A stretch of DNA of 11,075 nt from NCBI GenBank assembly GCA_030672545.1, contig DAOVGF010000040.1, forward strand, positions 1-11,075, in the 5' to 3' direction. Below are positions 1 through 6,775 of the stretch, in pieces (the first letter of the stretch is position 1; every line of letters starts with the position of its first letter). Made by a program: the position numbers and the translations under genes. The DNA is from Candidatus Aerophobota bacterium (lineage in GTDB: Bacteria > Aerophobota > Aerophobia > Aerophobales > Aerophobaceae). The notes beneath the pieces are model-generated. The model was not told where the DNA came from and ran no database searches. It saw only the letters and a list, made by a program, of their open reading frames with translations.

Positions 1-430
1 AAATCTTGAGACCTTCATACTCCCCTGTCTCTTCCGGTGCCGCAGAGCCCTTCAAGTGTATATCCCCGTTCGCATTGCTCATTCCCGTCGCTAGGATATT
101 CACTGGTCTCGGCCAGCCGGTCACGTCTTCGCGGTAGTGGATGAGACTGTATGAAGTGTTAGGTTGTTTTAAGTCGTGTCCGTTGAAGAGGAACTTGAAC
201 TCGGATCCTGATGTGTTGTACTTCATCTTGCCCCAGGTATCACTGAGTATAACAGGCCAGTTAGGGTCATTGTAGTCTTTCTGGTACAGGTACAGGTGTG
301 CCACCTTGGATTTTCCAGCTGAGCGATCTGCAGACGCTTGGTTTCCAGTATCAGGGGCAACTGCCAGTGCTCCCGTGGCTAAGGCTCCAATTACCAGTAC
401 CGCCAATGTCAATATCAGATACTTTTTCAT
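1..430 (-). CDS. Exported protein of unknown function, 5' part only
   Basis: The frame is open on the minus strand from an ATG at 430-428 to the window edge, giving 143 codons and no stop, so the C-terminus is missing. A strong Shine-Dalgarno site (AGGAGGTGAG on the minus strand, about 436-445) sits at normal spacing and fixes the start. Residues 1-23 form a Sec signal peptide: MKKY, a hydrophobic core rich in Leu, Val and Ala, and an ALA cleavage motif. The mature part has short motifs HLYLYQKD, WGKMKY, FLFNGH and YSLIHY, then glycine-rich turns, which suggests a beta-rich extracytoplasmic domain. I recall similar short secreted proteins from metagenome assemblies, always without a function, but this is memory and not a search. 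It is divergent from the operon starting at 748. No lipobox cysteine or membrane anchor is visible in this part. The gene is likely real; its role is unknown. Confidence 0.8.
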   Translation of the reverse strand, partial: MKKYLILTLAVLVIGALATGALAVAPDTGNQASADRSAGKSKVAHLYLYQKDYNDPNWPVILSDTWGKMKYNTSGSEFKFLFNGHDLKQPNTSYSLIHYREDVTGWPRPVNILATGMSNANGDIHLKGSAAPEETGEYEGLKI

Positions 431-456
431 TGTTTCTCACCTCCTCAGGTGTTATT

Positions 457-486
457 TTAAACTCACCACTATAGTGGTGAGTTTAA
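457..486. promoter_or_regulatory. 30-bp perfect palindrome upstream of the exported-protein gene
   Basis: The arm TTAAACTCACCACTA is followed directly by its exact reverse complement. The palindrome ends 27 bases upstream of the minus-strand ATG. It contains TATAGT at its centre on the minus strand, so it could be an operator over a -10 element, although no good -35 was found. In RNA it would fold into a hairpin just before the ribosome-binding site. The CUCACC of an arm can also pair with the GGUGAG of that site, so the hairpin and a blocked start are alternative folds. The structure is seen in the sequence; the regulatory role is inferred. Confidence 0.5.
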
Positions 487-747
487 TTGCTTGATCTTTC
501 TGAGACGATTTCAAATAGTCCTTAGGTGGCCAATACATCAATGACGGCCAATTTATCAAAACTGCTAAGAGAACCTGCGTCTTACCCTTGCCAACCGACA
601 TTCCTGAACAGTTTAGTAGAAGATAAGAGTTTCAATCTGTTTCCACTATTTTCAATTAGATTCTATTATATCCCAAGCAAAAAATTCTGTCAAGTTGCGT
701 ACTTGGTGATATTATGTGCTGATACATCTGCCGCGCCAGGCGGCCGG
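487..747. other. Intergenic stretch without a convincing gene
   Basis: Between the palindrome and the promoter of the PHP operon I see no protein with recognisable motifs on either strand. Two short open frames exist, a 78-codon plus-strand frame from 526 and a 49-codon minus-strand frame 601-452. Neither has a well-spaced ribosome-binding site or familiar sequence. A short GC-rich inverted repeat, GCCGC-GCCAG-GCGGC, lies at 730-744 but has no adjoining T tract. This is probably a divergent intergenic region or a decayed remnant. Confidence 0.5.
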
Positions 748-775
748 TTGACTTTTTCTTGAGGTTGACTATGAT
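748..775 (+). promoter_or_regulatory. Sigma-70-like promoter of the PHP-miaB-miaA operon
   Basis: TTGACT at 748-753 is followed after 16 bases by TATGAT at 770-775. Both hexamers are close to consensus. The predicted start is near 782, leaving a leader of about 135 bases before the first gene. The 8-mer GGTTGACT occurs twice, at 746-753 and 763-770, a 17-base period that could also be a pair of protein-binding half-sites. Confidence 0.55.
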
Positions 776-917
776 AGATAGATTTCCTGGCTCTCGTTTG
801 CTGTGGAGGCAGATTTGAGACCTGCTTTTTCCAAGACGATGAGCACAAGGAAAGACTGCGTTGATAGGTTGATTAGAGATAGACCATAGTCAGGCGCAAG
901 AAATAAGGAGATGAGAA
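776..917 (+). other. Leader of the PHP operon with a possible hairpin
   Basis: This untranslated leader can form a hairpin at 804-833: TGGAGGCAG pairs with CTGC followed by UUUUUCCA, with GU pairs and a small bulge. The T5 run in the 3' arm makes it look like a weak attenuator at best. CATAGTCA at 885-892 is the exact reverse complement of TGACTATG at 766-773, but the latter overlaps the -10 element and would not be in the transcript from that promoter. No known riboswitch class was recognised. Confidence 0.25.
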
Positions 918-1781
918 TTGTCCAAAATAGATTTACACATTCATACAGTTTATTCTGACGGAACCTTTACTCCCACCGAGGTAGTAAGAATGGCCAAAAA
1001 TCTGGGGATAACGGCTATTTCTATTACTGACCATGATAGTGTAGGAGGAGTAAAAGAGGCTCTTCGGGCGGGTGAGGAGATGGGAGTTGAAGTAATCCCG
1101 GGAGTGGAGATGAGTGCCGACATAGGAAAAGACGAAATTCACATTCTGGGGTATTATTTGAACTGGAAAGATGAAAAATTTTTGTCTCAATTGGAAATAT
1201 TTCAGCAAACCAGGATTCAGCGCAATGATAAGTTGCTCAGGCGCCTGGATGAACTGGGAATGAGAGTGGACCGCCAGGAGTTAGCCAGGATAGCCCCCCG
1301 AGGAGTGATTAGTCGGCTTCATATTGCTCGTTTGATGGTAGAAAAGGGTTATGTTTCTTCTATTGGAAAAGCCTTTGAGGACTGGCTTAATCCGGGAAAA
1401 CCTGCTTATGTGAAAAGAATAAAGGTACTCCCGGCCAAAATGATTAGTCTCATTACCGAGGCCGGTGGTATACCTGTTTTAGCTCATCCTTTTCTGTCTA
1501 AGCGTGATGATCTCATTCCTGATCTGGTAAAATTTGGTCTGCAAGGAATAGAAATATATCACTCCTCCCATAGTCCGATGGCTACCGAACATTACCGAGT
1601 ATTAGCTAAAAGATATAATCTGCTAATTACTGGAGGTTCGGATTGCCATGGTCTGGCTAAAGATAGAATTCTTATGGGTAGAGTTAATGTCCCTTTAAAG
1701 GTATTAGATGAGCTTAAGCGAAAAGCCGGAATTAAAGAGAAAGTCGAGGTATCTTTGAATAATCCTCCGTCAGAAAATTAG
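918..1781 (+). CDS. PHP-domain metal-dependent phosphoesterase (TrpH/YciV-like)
   Basis: The 287-residue protein is a full single-domain member of the PHP superfamily. Likely metal ligands are all present: H7 and H9 in DLHIHTVYSDG, D14, H39 in SITDHDS, E64 in IPGVEMS, H75 in DEIHILGYY, H190 in VLAHPF, and D242 and H244 in GGSDCHG. The closest characterised relatives are the TrpH/YciV proteins, which in E. coli act as a 3',5'-nucleotide bisphosphate phosphatase and 5'-3' exonuclease (RNase AM) on short RNAs. That activity is inferred by family. The start is TTG at 918, chosen because AAGGAG at 905-910 lies 7 bases upstream and the HxH motif must be near the N-terminus. It is the first gene of an operon with miaB (3-base gap) and miaA, which fits an RNA-metabolism role. 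A histidinol phosphatase or polymerase PHP domain is less likely because of the size and motif pattern. Confidence 0.9.
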   Translation: MSKIDLHIHTVYSDGTFTPTEVVRMAKNLGITAISITDHDSVGGVKEALRAGEEMGVEVIPGVEMSADIGKDEIHILGYYLNWKDEKFLSQLEIFQQTRIQRNDKLLRRLDELGMRVDRQELARIAPRGVISRLHIARLMVEKGYVSSIGKAFEDWLNPGKPAYVKRIKVLPAKMISLITEAGGIPVLAHPFLSKRDDLIPDLVKFGLQGIEIYHSSHSPMATEHYRVLAKRYNLLITGGSDCHGLAKDRILMGRVNVPLKVLDELKRKAGIKEKVEVSLNNPPSEN

Positions 1782-1784
1782 GGA

Positions 1785-3113
1785 GTGACCAAAGAAGAAA
1801 TGCCTTTTGTTTATATTAAGACTTTTGGCTGTCAGATGAATGAGTATGATTCTCAGTTGATGAGCGGTCTATTAAGACAGAAAGGATACAGGATCACTCA
1901 GGATTTCCCAGAAGCTGATTTAATTCTTGTTAATACCTGTTATGTGAGAGAGAAGGTCAAGAATAAAGTATACAGCCTGCTTGGGAAACTCAGAAAACTA
2001 AAGGCTCAAAAGCCTCATCTTATCCTGGGGATCTGGGGATGTTTGGTTCAGAAAGAACCGGAGGAAATGCTCAGAAGGGCTCCCTATTTGGACGTAATCC
2101 TGGGCACTCATAACTTTTACCGTTTGCCTCAGCTTCTGGATGAAGTGCGGGAAAAGAGAAACAGGATTATTTGCGTAGACAGTCAGGGAATTATTCCTGA
2201 GAGGCTGCCAGTCTTAAGAGAAAATTACTTTACTGCTTATGTTCCGGTTATTCGGGGATGTGATAATTTTTGTACTTACTGTAATGTTCCTTATGTCAGA
2301 GGAAGAGAGAGGTCCCGACTGCCTTCTTATATTAAAGAAGAAGTCCATCAACTGGCCGAGGAGGGTTACTTAGAAATCACTCTCCTGGGGCAAAATGTAA
2401 ACTCCTACGGCCGAGATTTAGATGACGGCATTAATTTTCCTTATCTATTAGAAGAAGTAAGCCAAGTTAAGGGAATAAAGAGAATAAGATTTCTTACCTC
2501 TCATCCTCGAGATTTGAGTGATGAATTGATTGAAAAAATGGCTAGACTTGAGAAGGTCTGTCCTCATTTGCATCTTCCTCTCCAATCTGGTTCAAATTAT
2601 ATTTTACAGCAAATGGGAAGAGGTTACCGTAGAGAGGAATATCTGAGGTTGGTGGAAAAGATCCGCCAGGCTATCCCCGGGATAAGTCTTACTACTGATA
2701 TTATTGTGGGCTTTCCTGGTGAGAGAGAAAGGGACTTTAAAGATACTTTAGAGACAGTAAAGACGGTCAAATTTGATGGTAGCTTCACTTTTATTTATTC
2801 GTCTCTTAAAGGTACTCGAGCGGCTAAATTTGAAGGTCAGATTCCTGCTCCCATAAGCGGGGCCCGACTTCGAAAACTCATCGATCTCCAACGGCAGATT
2901 GTCCAAGAAAACAATAAATCTCTGGTCGGTCAGTCTATAGAAGTGTTGGTGGAAGGCCCCTCCCCTAAAGATCCTCAGGAACTGCAGGGACGAACGACCA
3001 CCAATAAGGTGATTATTTTCCAGGGAGAAAAGGAGCTCATTGGTCGTCTGGTGAGAGTAAAAGTTTTGCAGTCAGGCTGCTGGGCTTTACGAGGAAGAAA
3101 GCTAAAGTGTTGA
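1785..3113 (+). CDS. miaB: tRNA-2-methylthio-N6-dimethylallyladenosine synthase MiaB
   Basis: This is a full-length methylthiotransferase of up to 442 residues. It is a radical-SAM enzyme that adds a methylthio group to C2 of i6A at tRNA position 37. The N-terminal MTTase domain carries the auxiliary cluster cysteines C16 (TFGCQMNEYDS), C52 (VNTCYVRE) and C86 (GCLVQ). The radical-SAM cluster is C159, C163 and C166 in RGCDNFCTYC, followed by NVPYVRGRERSR, which is characteristic of MiaB rather than RimO or MtaB. A TRAM RNA-binding domain occupies about residues 377-440. The GTG at 1785 has only an adjacent AGGGA; an ATG at 1800 would give 437 residues starting MPFVYIKTFG and is an equally good or better start. 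It overlaps miaA by 7 bases, and MiaA makes its substrate, so the pair is a coupled i6A-to-ms2i6A pathway. Confidence 0.95.
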   Translation: MTKEEMPFVYIKTFGCQMNEYDSQLMSGLLRQKGYRITQDFPEADLILVNTCYVREKVKNKVYSLLGKLRKLKAQKPHLILGIWGCLVQKEPEEMLRRAPYLDVILGTHNFYRLPQLLDEVREKRNRIICVDSQGIIPERLPVLRENYFTAYVPVIRGCDNFCTYCNVPYVRGRERSRLPSYIKEEVHQLAEEGYLEITLLGQNVNSYGRDLDDGINFPYLLEEVSQVKGIKRIRFLTSHPRDLSDELIEKMARLEKVCPHLHLPLQSGSNYILQQMGRGYRREEYLRLVEKIRQAIPGISLTTDIIVGFPGERERDFKDTLETVKTVKFDGSFTFIYSSLKGTRAAKFEGQIPAPISGARLRKLIDLQRQIVQENNKSLVGQSIEVLVEGPSPKDPQELQGRTTTNKVIIFQGEKELIGRLVRVKVLQSGCWALRGRKLKC

Positions 3114-4057
3114 AGGCTCTACTGATAATATGTGGTCCCACCTGCTCCGGTAAAACAGAAGCAGCCCTAACTCTTCTCCGGAAGATAAAGGGAGAGATTA
3201 TCTCGGCTGATTCCCGACAAGTTTACCGGGGGATGGATATAGGTACCGCTAAGGTATCTGCCGGAATTCGCCGTAAGTTTCCTCATCATCTCGTTGATGT
3301 AGTTAATCCGGATCAGATCTTCAGTGCCGCTGAGTTTGCCAAAAGGGTGGGCTCAATCATTCATACCCTTCAGAAAAGAGACTTTCTTCCGGTTATGGTG
3401 GGAGGAAGCGGTCTTTATATTAAAGCGGTAATAGATGGTCTTTTCTCCGGACCGGGTGCCGATCTTGAACTGAGAGAGAGTCTCCGAAAGCAGGCTCAAA
3501 GAGAAGGGAAAGAAACTCTGTACCTCAGGCTTAAGAAGGTTGATCCCCAGGCAGCTCAGGTTATTCATCCTCATGATTTGGTCAGGATATGCCGAGCGCT
3601 GGAGGTCTATCAGATTACCGGAAAACCTATTTCCTTTTTTCAGAGACAATCTGTCCGACCTCTTTCCCACGCAGTTATGATTGGCTTGAGGCTACCTCGT
3701 CACCAGCTTTACCAAAATATTGATTCCCGGGTAGACAAAATGGTTGAGCAAGGATTAATTTCGGAAGTAAAGGCTCTTTTCCATCAGGGATATAGGGAAG
3801 ATTTACCGGCTATGCAGGGGGTGGGCTACCGCCAGGTTATCAACTATCTTGAGGGTAGATATTCTCCTGAGGAAGCCATCAGGTTAATTAAGCGAGATAC
3901 TCGGCGCTTAGCTAAGCGCCAGTTAAATTGGTTTAATCAGGATGAACGTATTATCTGGCTTAATCGAGATGAGTTTTCCTCGGCCGAGGAACTGGCCGAG
4001 GAAATCGTCAGAATTAGCCTCAAGAAATTACCTCAGCTTAGCGGAGTCCTGCAGTAA
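3107..4057 (+). CDS. miaA: tRNA dimethylallyltransferase MiaA
   Basis: MiaA transfers the dimethylallyl group from DMAPP to N6 of A37 in tRNAs reading codons that start with U. The 316 residues match the family length. Motifs in order are the P-loop GPTCSGKT (10-17), the ISADSRQVYRGMDIGTAK segment with catalytic D35, HHLVDVV, the VGGSGLYI motif, HDLVRICRALEVY, GYRQVINYLEG, and C-terminal RDTRRLAKRQLNWF. The start is GTG at 3107, with AGGA at 3092-3095 upstream; TTG at 3110 is possible. It overlaps the end of miaB by 7 bases, which suggests translational coupling. No hfq follows, unlike in enterobacteria; a REP-like cluster follows instead, and I see no clear intrinsic terminator. Confidence 0.96.
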   Translation: MLKALLIICGPTCSGKTEAALTLLRKIKGEIISADSRQVYRGMDIGTAKVSAGIRRKFPHHLVDVVNPDQIFSAAEFAKRVGSIIHTLQKRDFLPVMVGGSGLYIKAVIDGLFSGPGADLELRESLRKQAQREGKETLYLRLKKVDPQAAQVIHPHDLVRICRALEVYQITGKPISFFQRQSVRPLSHAVMIGLRLPRHQLYQNIDSRVDKMVEQGLISEVKALFHQGYREDLPAMQGVGYRQVINYLEGRYSPEEAIRLIKRDTRRLAKRQLNWFNQDERIIWLNRDEFSSAEELAEEIVRISLKKLPQLSGVLQ

Positions 4058-4062
4058 ATTGC

Positions 4063-4221
4063 GGTAGCCGCAAGTTTTAACTGGCGCACAGGAAAGGTAG
4101 CCGCAGCTTTTAAGCTGCGCAAATAAACGCAGGCTAAAGCCTGCGGCTACCCGGTCATAAATACTCGGATAAGCCTATGGCTACCAGGTCGTGACTATCT
4201 GGATAAGCTTGCAGTTACCAG
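4063..4221. repeat. Cluster of five REP-like units
   Basis: Five variants of one short unit with the core GGTAGCCGCAGCTTTTAAGC fill most of the gap between miaA and ligA. Units 1 (from 4063) and 2 (4096-4120) are in plus orientation. Units 3 (4128-4151), 4 (about 4168-4186) and 5 (about 4201-4220) are inverted. Units 2 and 3 are perfect hairpins; units 1, 4 and 5 are degraded (for example GGTAACTGCAAGCTTATCC for unit 5, read on the minus strand). GGTAG heads followed by a GC-rich palindrome are typical of REP elements mobilised in trans by RAYT (TnpA-REP) transposases. No such gene is in this window. Confidence 0.75.
4096..4151. repeat. Inverted pair of intact REP-like hairpins (BIME-like)
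   Basis: The first hairpin is CGCAGCTT-TT-AAGCTGCG at 4102-4119, headed by GGTAGC. The second is CGCAGGCT-AA-AGCCTGCG at 4128-4145, followed by GCTACC. The two are the same unit in opposite orientation, separated by about 8 bases. This arrangement can end transcripts by Rho or stabilise the upstream 3' end, here of the miaA operon. No T tract follows, so it is not a standard intrinsic terminator. Confidence 0.65.
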
Positions 4222-4272
4222 TTAGAAAAAACGGCCCGGTGTTTTGGCGATAGAGAAAAGGAAGCAACAGTG

Positions 4273-6279
4273 ATGACTGAAGAGATTAGAGAAAGAGTGG
4301 AGAAACTTCGGCAGGAGATTAGTTATTATGACCATAAATATTATGTGGAAAATAATCCGGAAATCTCCGACTATGAATACGATCAGTTATTCCAAGAGCT
4401 CCGGGAACTGGAGCGAAAATATCCTTCATTGATTACTCCCACCTCTCCTACTCAGAGAGTAGGAGGTGAACCGGTAGAGGGATTTCCTACCGTTGAACAC
4501 CCTTTTCCTATGCTCAGCCTGGAGAATACTTATTCCCAGGAAGAAGTTGAGGAATTTGAGAGAAGACTACATCGGGAACTTCCGGGAGAAGAATTTGACT
4601 ATGTAGTGGAGTTAAAGATAGATGGGGTCTCTATTTCCTTAATTTATGAGGAAGGAAAGTTTACTCGCGGCTCGACCCGGGGAGATGGATTTCGAGGAGA
4701 TGATATTACGGCTAATTTGAGAACCATCCGGAGCATTCCTCTGGAACTCAGGGAAAAGACCGCCGGTCGGTTAGAAGTACGAGGAGAGGTTTATATGACT
4801 AAATCCGGTTTTAGAGACCTTAATAACCGGAGAGAGAAAACAGGAAAGTCTCTTTTTGCTAACCCTCGTAACGCCGCCGCCGGATCTCTCAAACTTCTAA
4901 ATCCTCGAATTACCAGCGAAAGACCTCTAAATACTTATATTTACAACCTCACTTTTTCTACCACTTACCCACCAGTTACTCATCTGGAGACTCTTGATGA
5001 AATGAAAAAATGGGGATTTAGAGTAAATTCTCATTTCAAGCATTGCCTGAATATAAGAGAGATAATCTTCTTCCATAATCTCTGGCGGGAGAAAAAAGAA
5101 GAGCTTGATTATGATGTAGATGGAATGGTTATAAAGGTAAACAATCTTAGGCAGCAAGCCCATTTGGGTTCTACTTCTAAGAGTCCCCGTTGGGCCATCG
5201 CCTACAAGTTTCCTGCCCAACAGGCTACCACCAGAATCAGGGAGATTAAAGTACAGGTGGGAAGGACGGGAGCTCTTACCCCGGTGGCCGTTTTTGACCC
5301 AACTCCTTTGGCCGGTACAACCATCACCAGGGCCACTTTGCACAACGAAGATGAAATCAGACGGAAGGATATTCGAGTTGGCGATACGGTGATTATAGAG
5401 AAAGGAGGGGATATAATTCCTCAGGTAATCAGGGTACTGAAAAGCAAAAGAGGAGGAAAAGAGAAAATCTTTGATATGCCTTCTTTTTGTCCGATCTGTG
5501 GGACCAAAGTTGTTCGGCTGGAGGGTGAGGCGGTAGTTAGGTGTATTGGCTCAGCTTGTCCGGCTCAACTCAAAGAGAAAGTCGCTCATTTTGCTTCCAG
5601 AACAGCTATGGACATTGAAGGGTTAGGGGATAAACTGATTGAGCAATTAGTAGATAGAGGAATTGTTAAGAATATCTCCGACCTTTATCGACTTGAGAAG
5701 GAAACTCTGGGGTTTCTGGAGCGAATGGGAGAGAAATCCTCTCTCAATCTCTTAGGGCAGATAGAAAAAAGTAAGAATCAGTCTTTAAGCCGGCTTATCT
5801 TTGCCCTGGGAATTCGCTATGTGGGAGACAGAGGAGCTAAAATTTTGGCCAAACATTTCTCTTCTCTAGAGGAACTTTCCCAAGCCTCCGTCCAGGAGTT
5901 GGAGAACATTAACGAGATAGGTCCCCGCACAGCTCAGTCCATCGTTCTTTTCTTTAAGGAAGAGGAAAACAAGAAGTTAATTGAGGAACTTAGAAAGCAG
6001 GGTATCCGGATGAAAGAAGAAAAGGTTACCCCCCAAAAAGTTCAGTCTCTCTGGGGAAAGAAATTTGTCTTTACCGGTGTCCTGGAGCATTTTTCCCGAA
6101 AGGAAGCCCAGGATTTGGTCGAGAGTCTGGGAGGTCGAGCAGTGAGCCGGGTGAGTCAGGAGGTAGACTTTTTAGTGGTCGGTAAAAACCCTGGTTCCAA
6201 GTATAATAAGGCTAAAGAGTTAAGGGTGCCGCTAGTTAGTGAGGAAGGATTCTGGAAAATGGTAAAGGAGCAAAAATAA
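4273..6279 (+). CDS. ligA: NAD-dependent DNA ligase LigA
   Basis: This essential ligase joins nicks during replication and repair, using NAD+ to adenylate its active-site lysine. All domains are present over 668 residues. The Ia domain carries the NAD-binding tyrosines (YYDHKYYVENNPEISDYEYD). The adenylation motif ELKIDGVSI has K115 as nucleophile, followed by TRGDGFRGDD and the NPRNAAAGSL segment. Then come an OB fold, a four-cysteine zinc finger (C406, C409, C424, C429), helix-hairpin-helix repeats, and a BRCT domain from about residue 594 (KKFVFTG to the end). The active-site context KIDG, rather than the usual KLDG, is a mild variant. AAGGAAG at 4258-4264 lies 8 bases before ATG 4273; a GTG at 4270 would add one residue. 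The stop codon overlaps a new ATG (TAATG) belonging to the decayed gene downstream. Confidence 0.97.
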   Translation: MTEEIRERVEKLRQEISYYDHKYYVENNPEISDYEYDQLFQELRELERKYPSLITPTSPTQRVGGEPVEGFPTVEHPFPMLSLENTYSQEEVEEFERRLHRELPGEEFDYVVELKIDGVSISLIYEEGKFTRGSTRGDGFRGDDITANLRTIRSIPLELREKTAGRLEVRGEVYMTKSGFRDLNNRREKTGKSLFANPRNAAAGSLKLLNPRITSERPLNTYIYNLTFSTTYPPVTHLETLDEMKKWGFRVNSHFKHCLNIREIIFFHNLWREKKEELDYDVDGMVIKVNNLRQQAHLGSTSKSPRWAIAYKFPAQQATTRIREIKVQVGRTGALTPVAVFDPTPLAGTTITRATLHNEDEIRRKDIRVGDTVIIEKGGDIIPQVIRVLKSKRGGKEKIFDMPSFCPICGTKVVRLEGEAVVRCIGSACPAQLKEKVAHFASRTAMDIEGLGDKLIEQLVDRGIVKNISDLYRLEKETLGFLERMGEKSSLNLLGQIEKSKNQSLSRLIFALGIRYVGDRGAKILAKHFSSLEELSQASVQELENINEIGPRTAQSIVLFFKEEENKKLIEELRKQGIRMKEEKVTPQKVQSLWGKKFVFTGVLEHFSRKEAQDLVESLGGRAVSRVSQEVDFLVVGKNPGSKYNKAKELRVPLVSEEGFWKMVKEQK

Positions 6280-6420
6280 TGTTAATAGGAATTATGGCTG
6301 ACCGACCGTCCCAGTGTAGCCTGGGCCGATTTAAAGAAAAGACAAGCCCGGCTGGTCTACCTTGAAAAAGAGAAAGTGGCCCGTCGAATCATTCAGCTAG
6401 GTAACCGAAGCAGTGGTTGA
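6279..6420 (+). pseudogene. Small decayed gene coupled to ligA, broken by a 4-base duplication
   Basis: An ATG at 6279-6281 overlaps the ligA stop (TAATG). It has an excellent Shine-Dalgarno site, AAAGGAG, at about 6263-6269 with a 9-base spacer, so a gene once started here. The frame reads MLIGIMADRPS, then goes into unlikely sequence and stops. GACC is tandemly duplicated at 6300-6307. Removing one copy joins the start to another frame reading VAWADLKKRQ and then a charged, helix-like segment with YLEKEKVARRI, which ends at TGA 6418-6420 after about 45 residues. A third frame from about 6401 (VTEAVVDFYRRSW, stop at 6440-6442) could be a further displaced piece. I do not recognise the family. 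Either the gene is dead or a very small protein was frameshifted recently. Confidence 0.5.
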
Positions 6421-6449
6421 CTTTTATAGAAGAAGTTGGTAGGATACCC

Positions 6450-6478
6450 TTGACAGAAATAAAGAGATAGGCTATATT
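6450..6478 (+). promoter_or_regulatory. Promoter P1 of the porin-like gene
   Basis: TTGACA at 6450-6455, a 17-base spacer, and TATATT at 6473-6478 form a near-perfect sigma-70-type promoter. It is the most distal of three in the same orientation. The spacer begins with GAAATAAAGA, shared in part with P3. Confidence 0.65.
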
Positions 6479-6514
6479 TTCCTGAAGTTGGTTTTTCTCT
6501 TAAGGAGAAGGTTC

Positions 6515-6542
6515 TTGACAGAATGGGCCGAGGTAGTATAGT
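6515..6542 (+). promoter_or_regulatory. Promoter P2 of the porin-like gene
   Basis: TTGACA at 6515-6520, a 16-base spacer, and TATAGT at 6537-6542. CTTGACAGAA is shared exactly with P1 (6449-6458 and 6514-6523), and GAAGTTGGT occurs before both (6432-6440 and 6484-6492). P1 and P2 therefore look like diverged copies. Confidence 0.65.
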
Positions 6543-6602
6543 TTAGGTGAAGTAACCAACATGTTCTTTGAGTTTATTGACGGGCTTGCTTCAGATTATC
6601 TC

Positions 6603-6630
6603 TTGACGTCTAAATAAAGACTGGTAATAT
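6603..6630 (+). promoter_or_regulatory. Promoter P3 of the porin-like gene
   Basis: TTGACG at 6603-6608, a 16-base spacer, and TAATAT at 6625-6630. Its spacer contains AAATAAAGA (6612-6620), also present in the P1 spacer (6457-6465). Transcription would begin near 6637, giving a leader of about 140 bases. Confidence 0.6.
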
Positions 6631-6636
6631 ATAAGG

Positions 6637-6775
6637 GGGAAGAGGGGACCTCTGACAGTTTCCGAATAAAAATAAAAAAAAGAAGAGCTGAGAAAAGGAG
6701 GTGGTAGCAGAGGGGGAAGACTAATTTGGAGGTGGAGGAATTGGGACCAGATATAATTAATAAAAGGAGGGTAGA
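6637..6775 (+). promoter_or_regulatory. Purine-rich leader with repeated ribosome-binding-like sites
   Basis: The leader is mostly A and G and should be poorly structured apart from one small hairpin, AGAGG-GGA-CCTCT. AAAAGGAGG occurs at 6693-6701 and again at 6762-6770. The second copy, 5 bases before ATG 6776, is the working Shine-Dalgarno site. GGAGGTGGAGG lies between them. The upstream copies could hold ribosomes in standby or stabilise the message. The motifs are seen; these roles are inferred. Confidence 0.45.

Noticed and set aside
452..601. 49-codon minus-strand frame (MSVGKGKTQVLL...) ending just before the exported-protein gene
   Set aside because: AGGA lies directly against the ATG with no spacer, and the palindrome forms part of its coding sequence. 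It could be a leader peptide, but nothing beyond the open frame supports it.
730..744. GCCGC-GCCAG-GCGGC as a terminator
   Set aside because: The stem has only 5 bp and the T run begins 9 bases later, inside the promoter region.
526..762. 78-codon plus-strand open frame in the left intergenic region
   Set aside because: It starts with GTG without a ribosome-binding site, has no familiar motif or membrane pattern, and its end overlaps the promoter at 748.
838..870. Resemblance to the 3' end of 23S rRNA (GATGAG...GTTGATAGG)
   Set aside because: Only about 9 contiguous bases match the part of 23S rRNA I remember, and the following sequence does not match. Chance is more likely.
6309..6324. CCCAG-TGTAGC-CTGGG inverted repeat after ligA as a ligA terminator
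   Set aside because: It is short, has no T tract, and lies inside the coding remnant.
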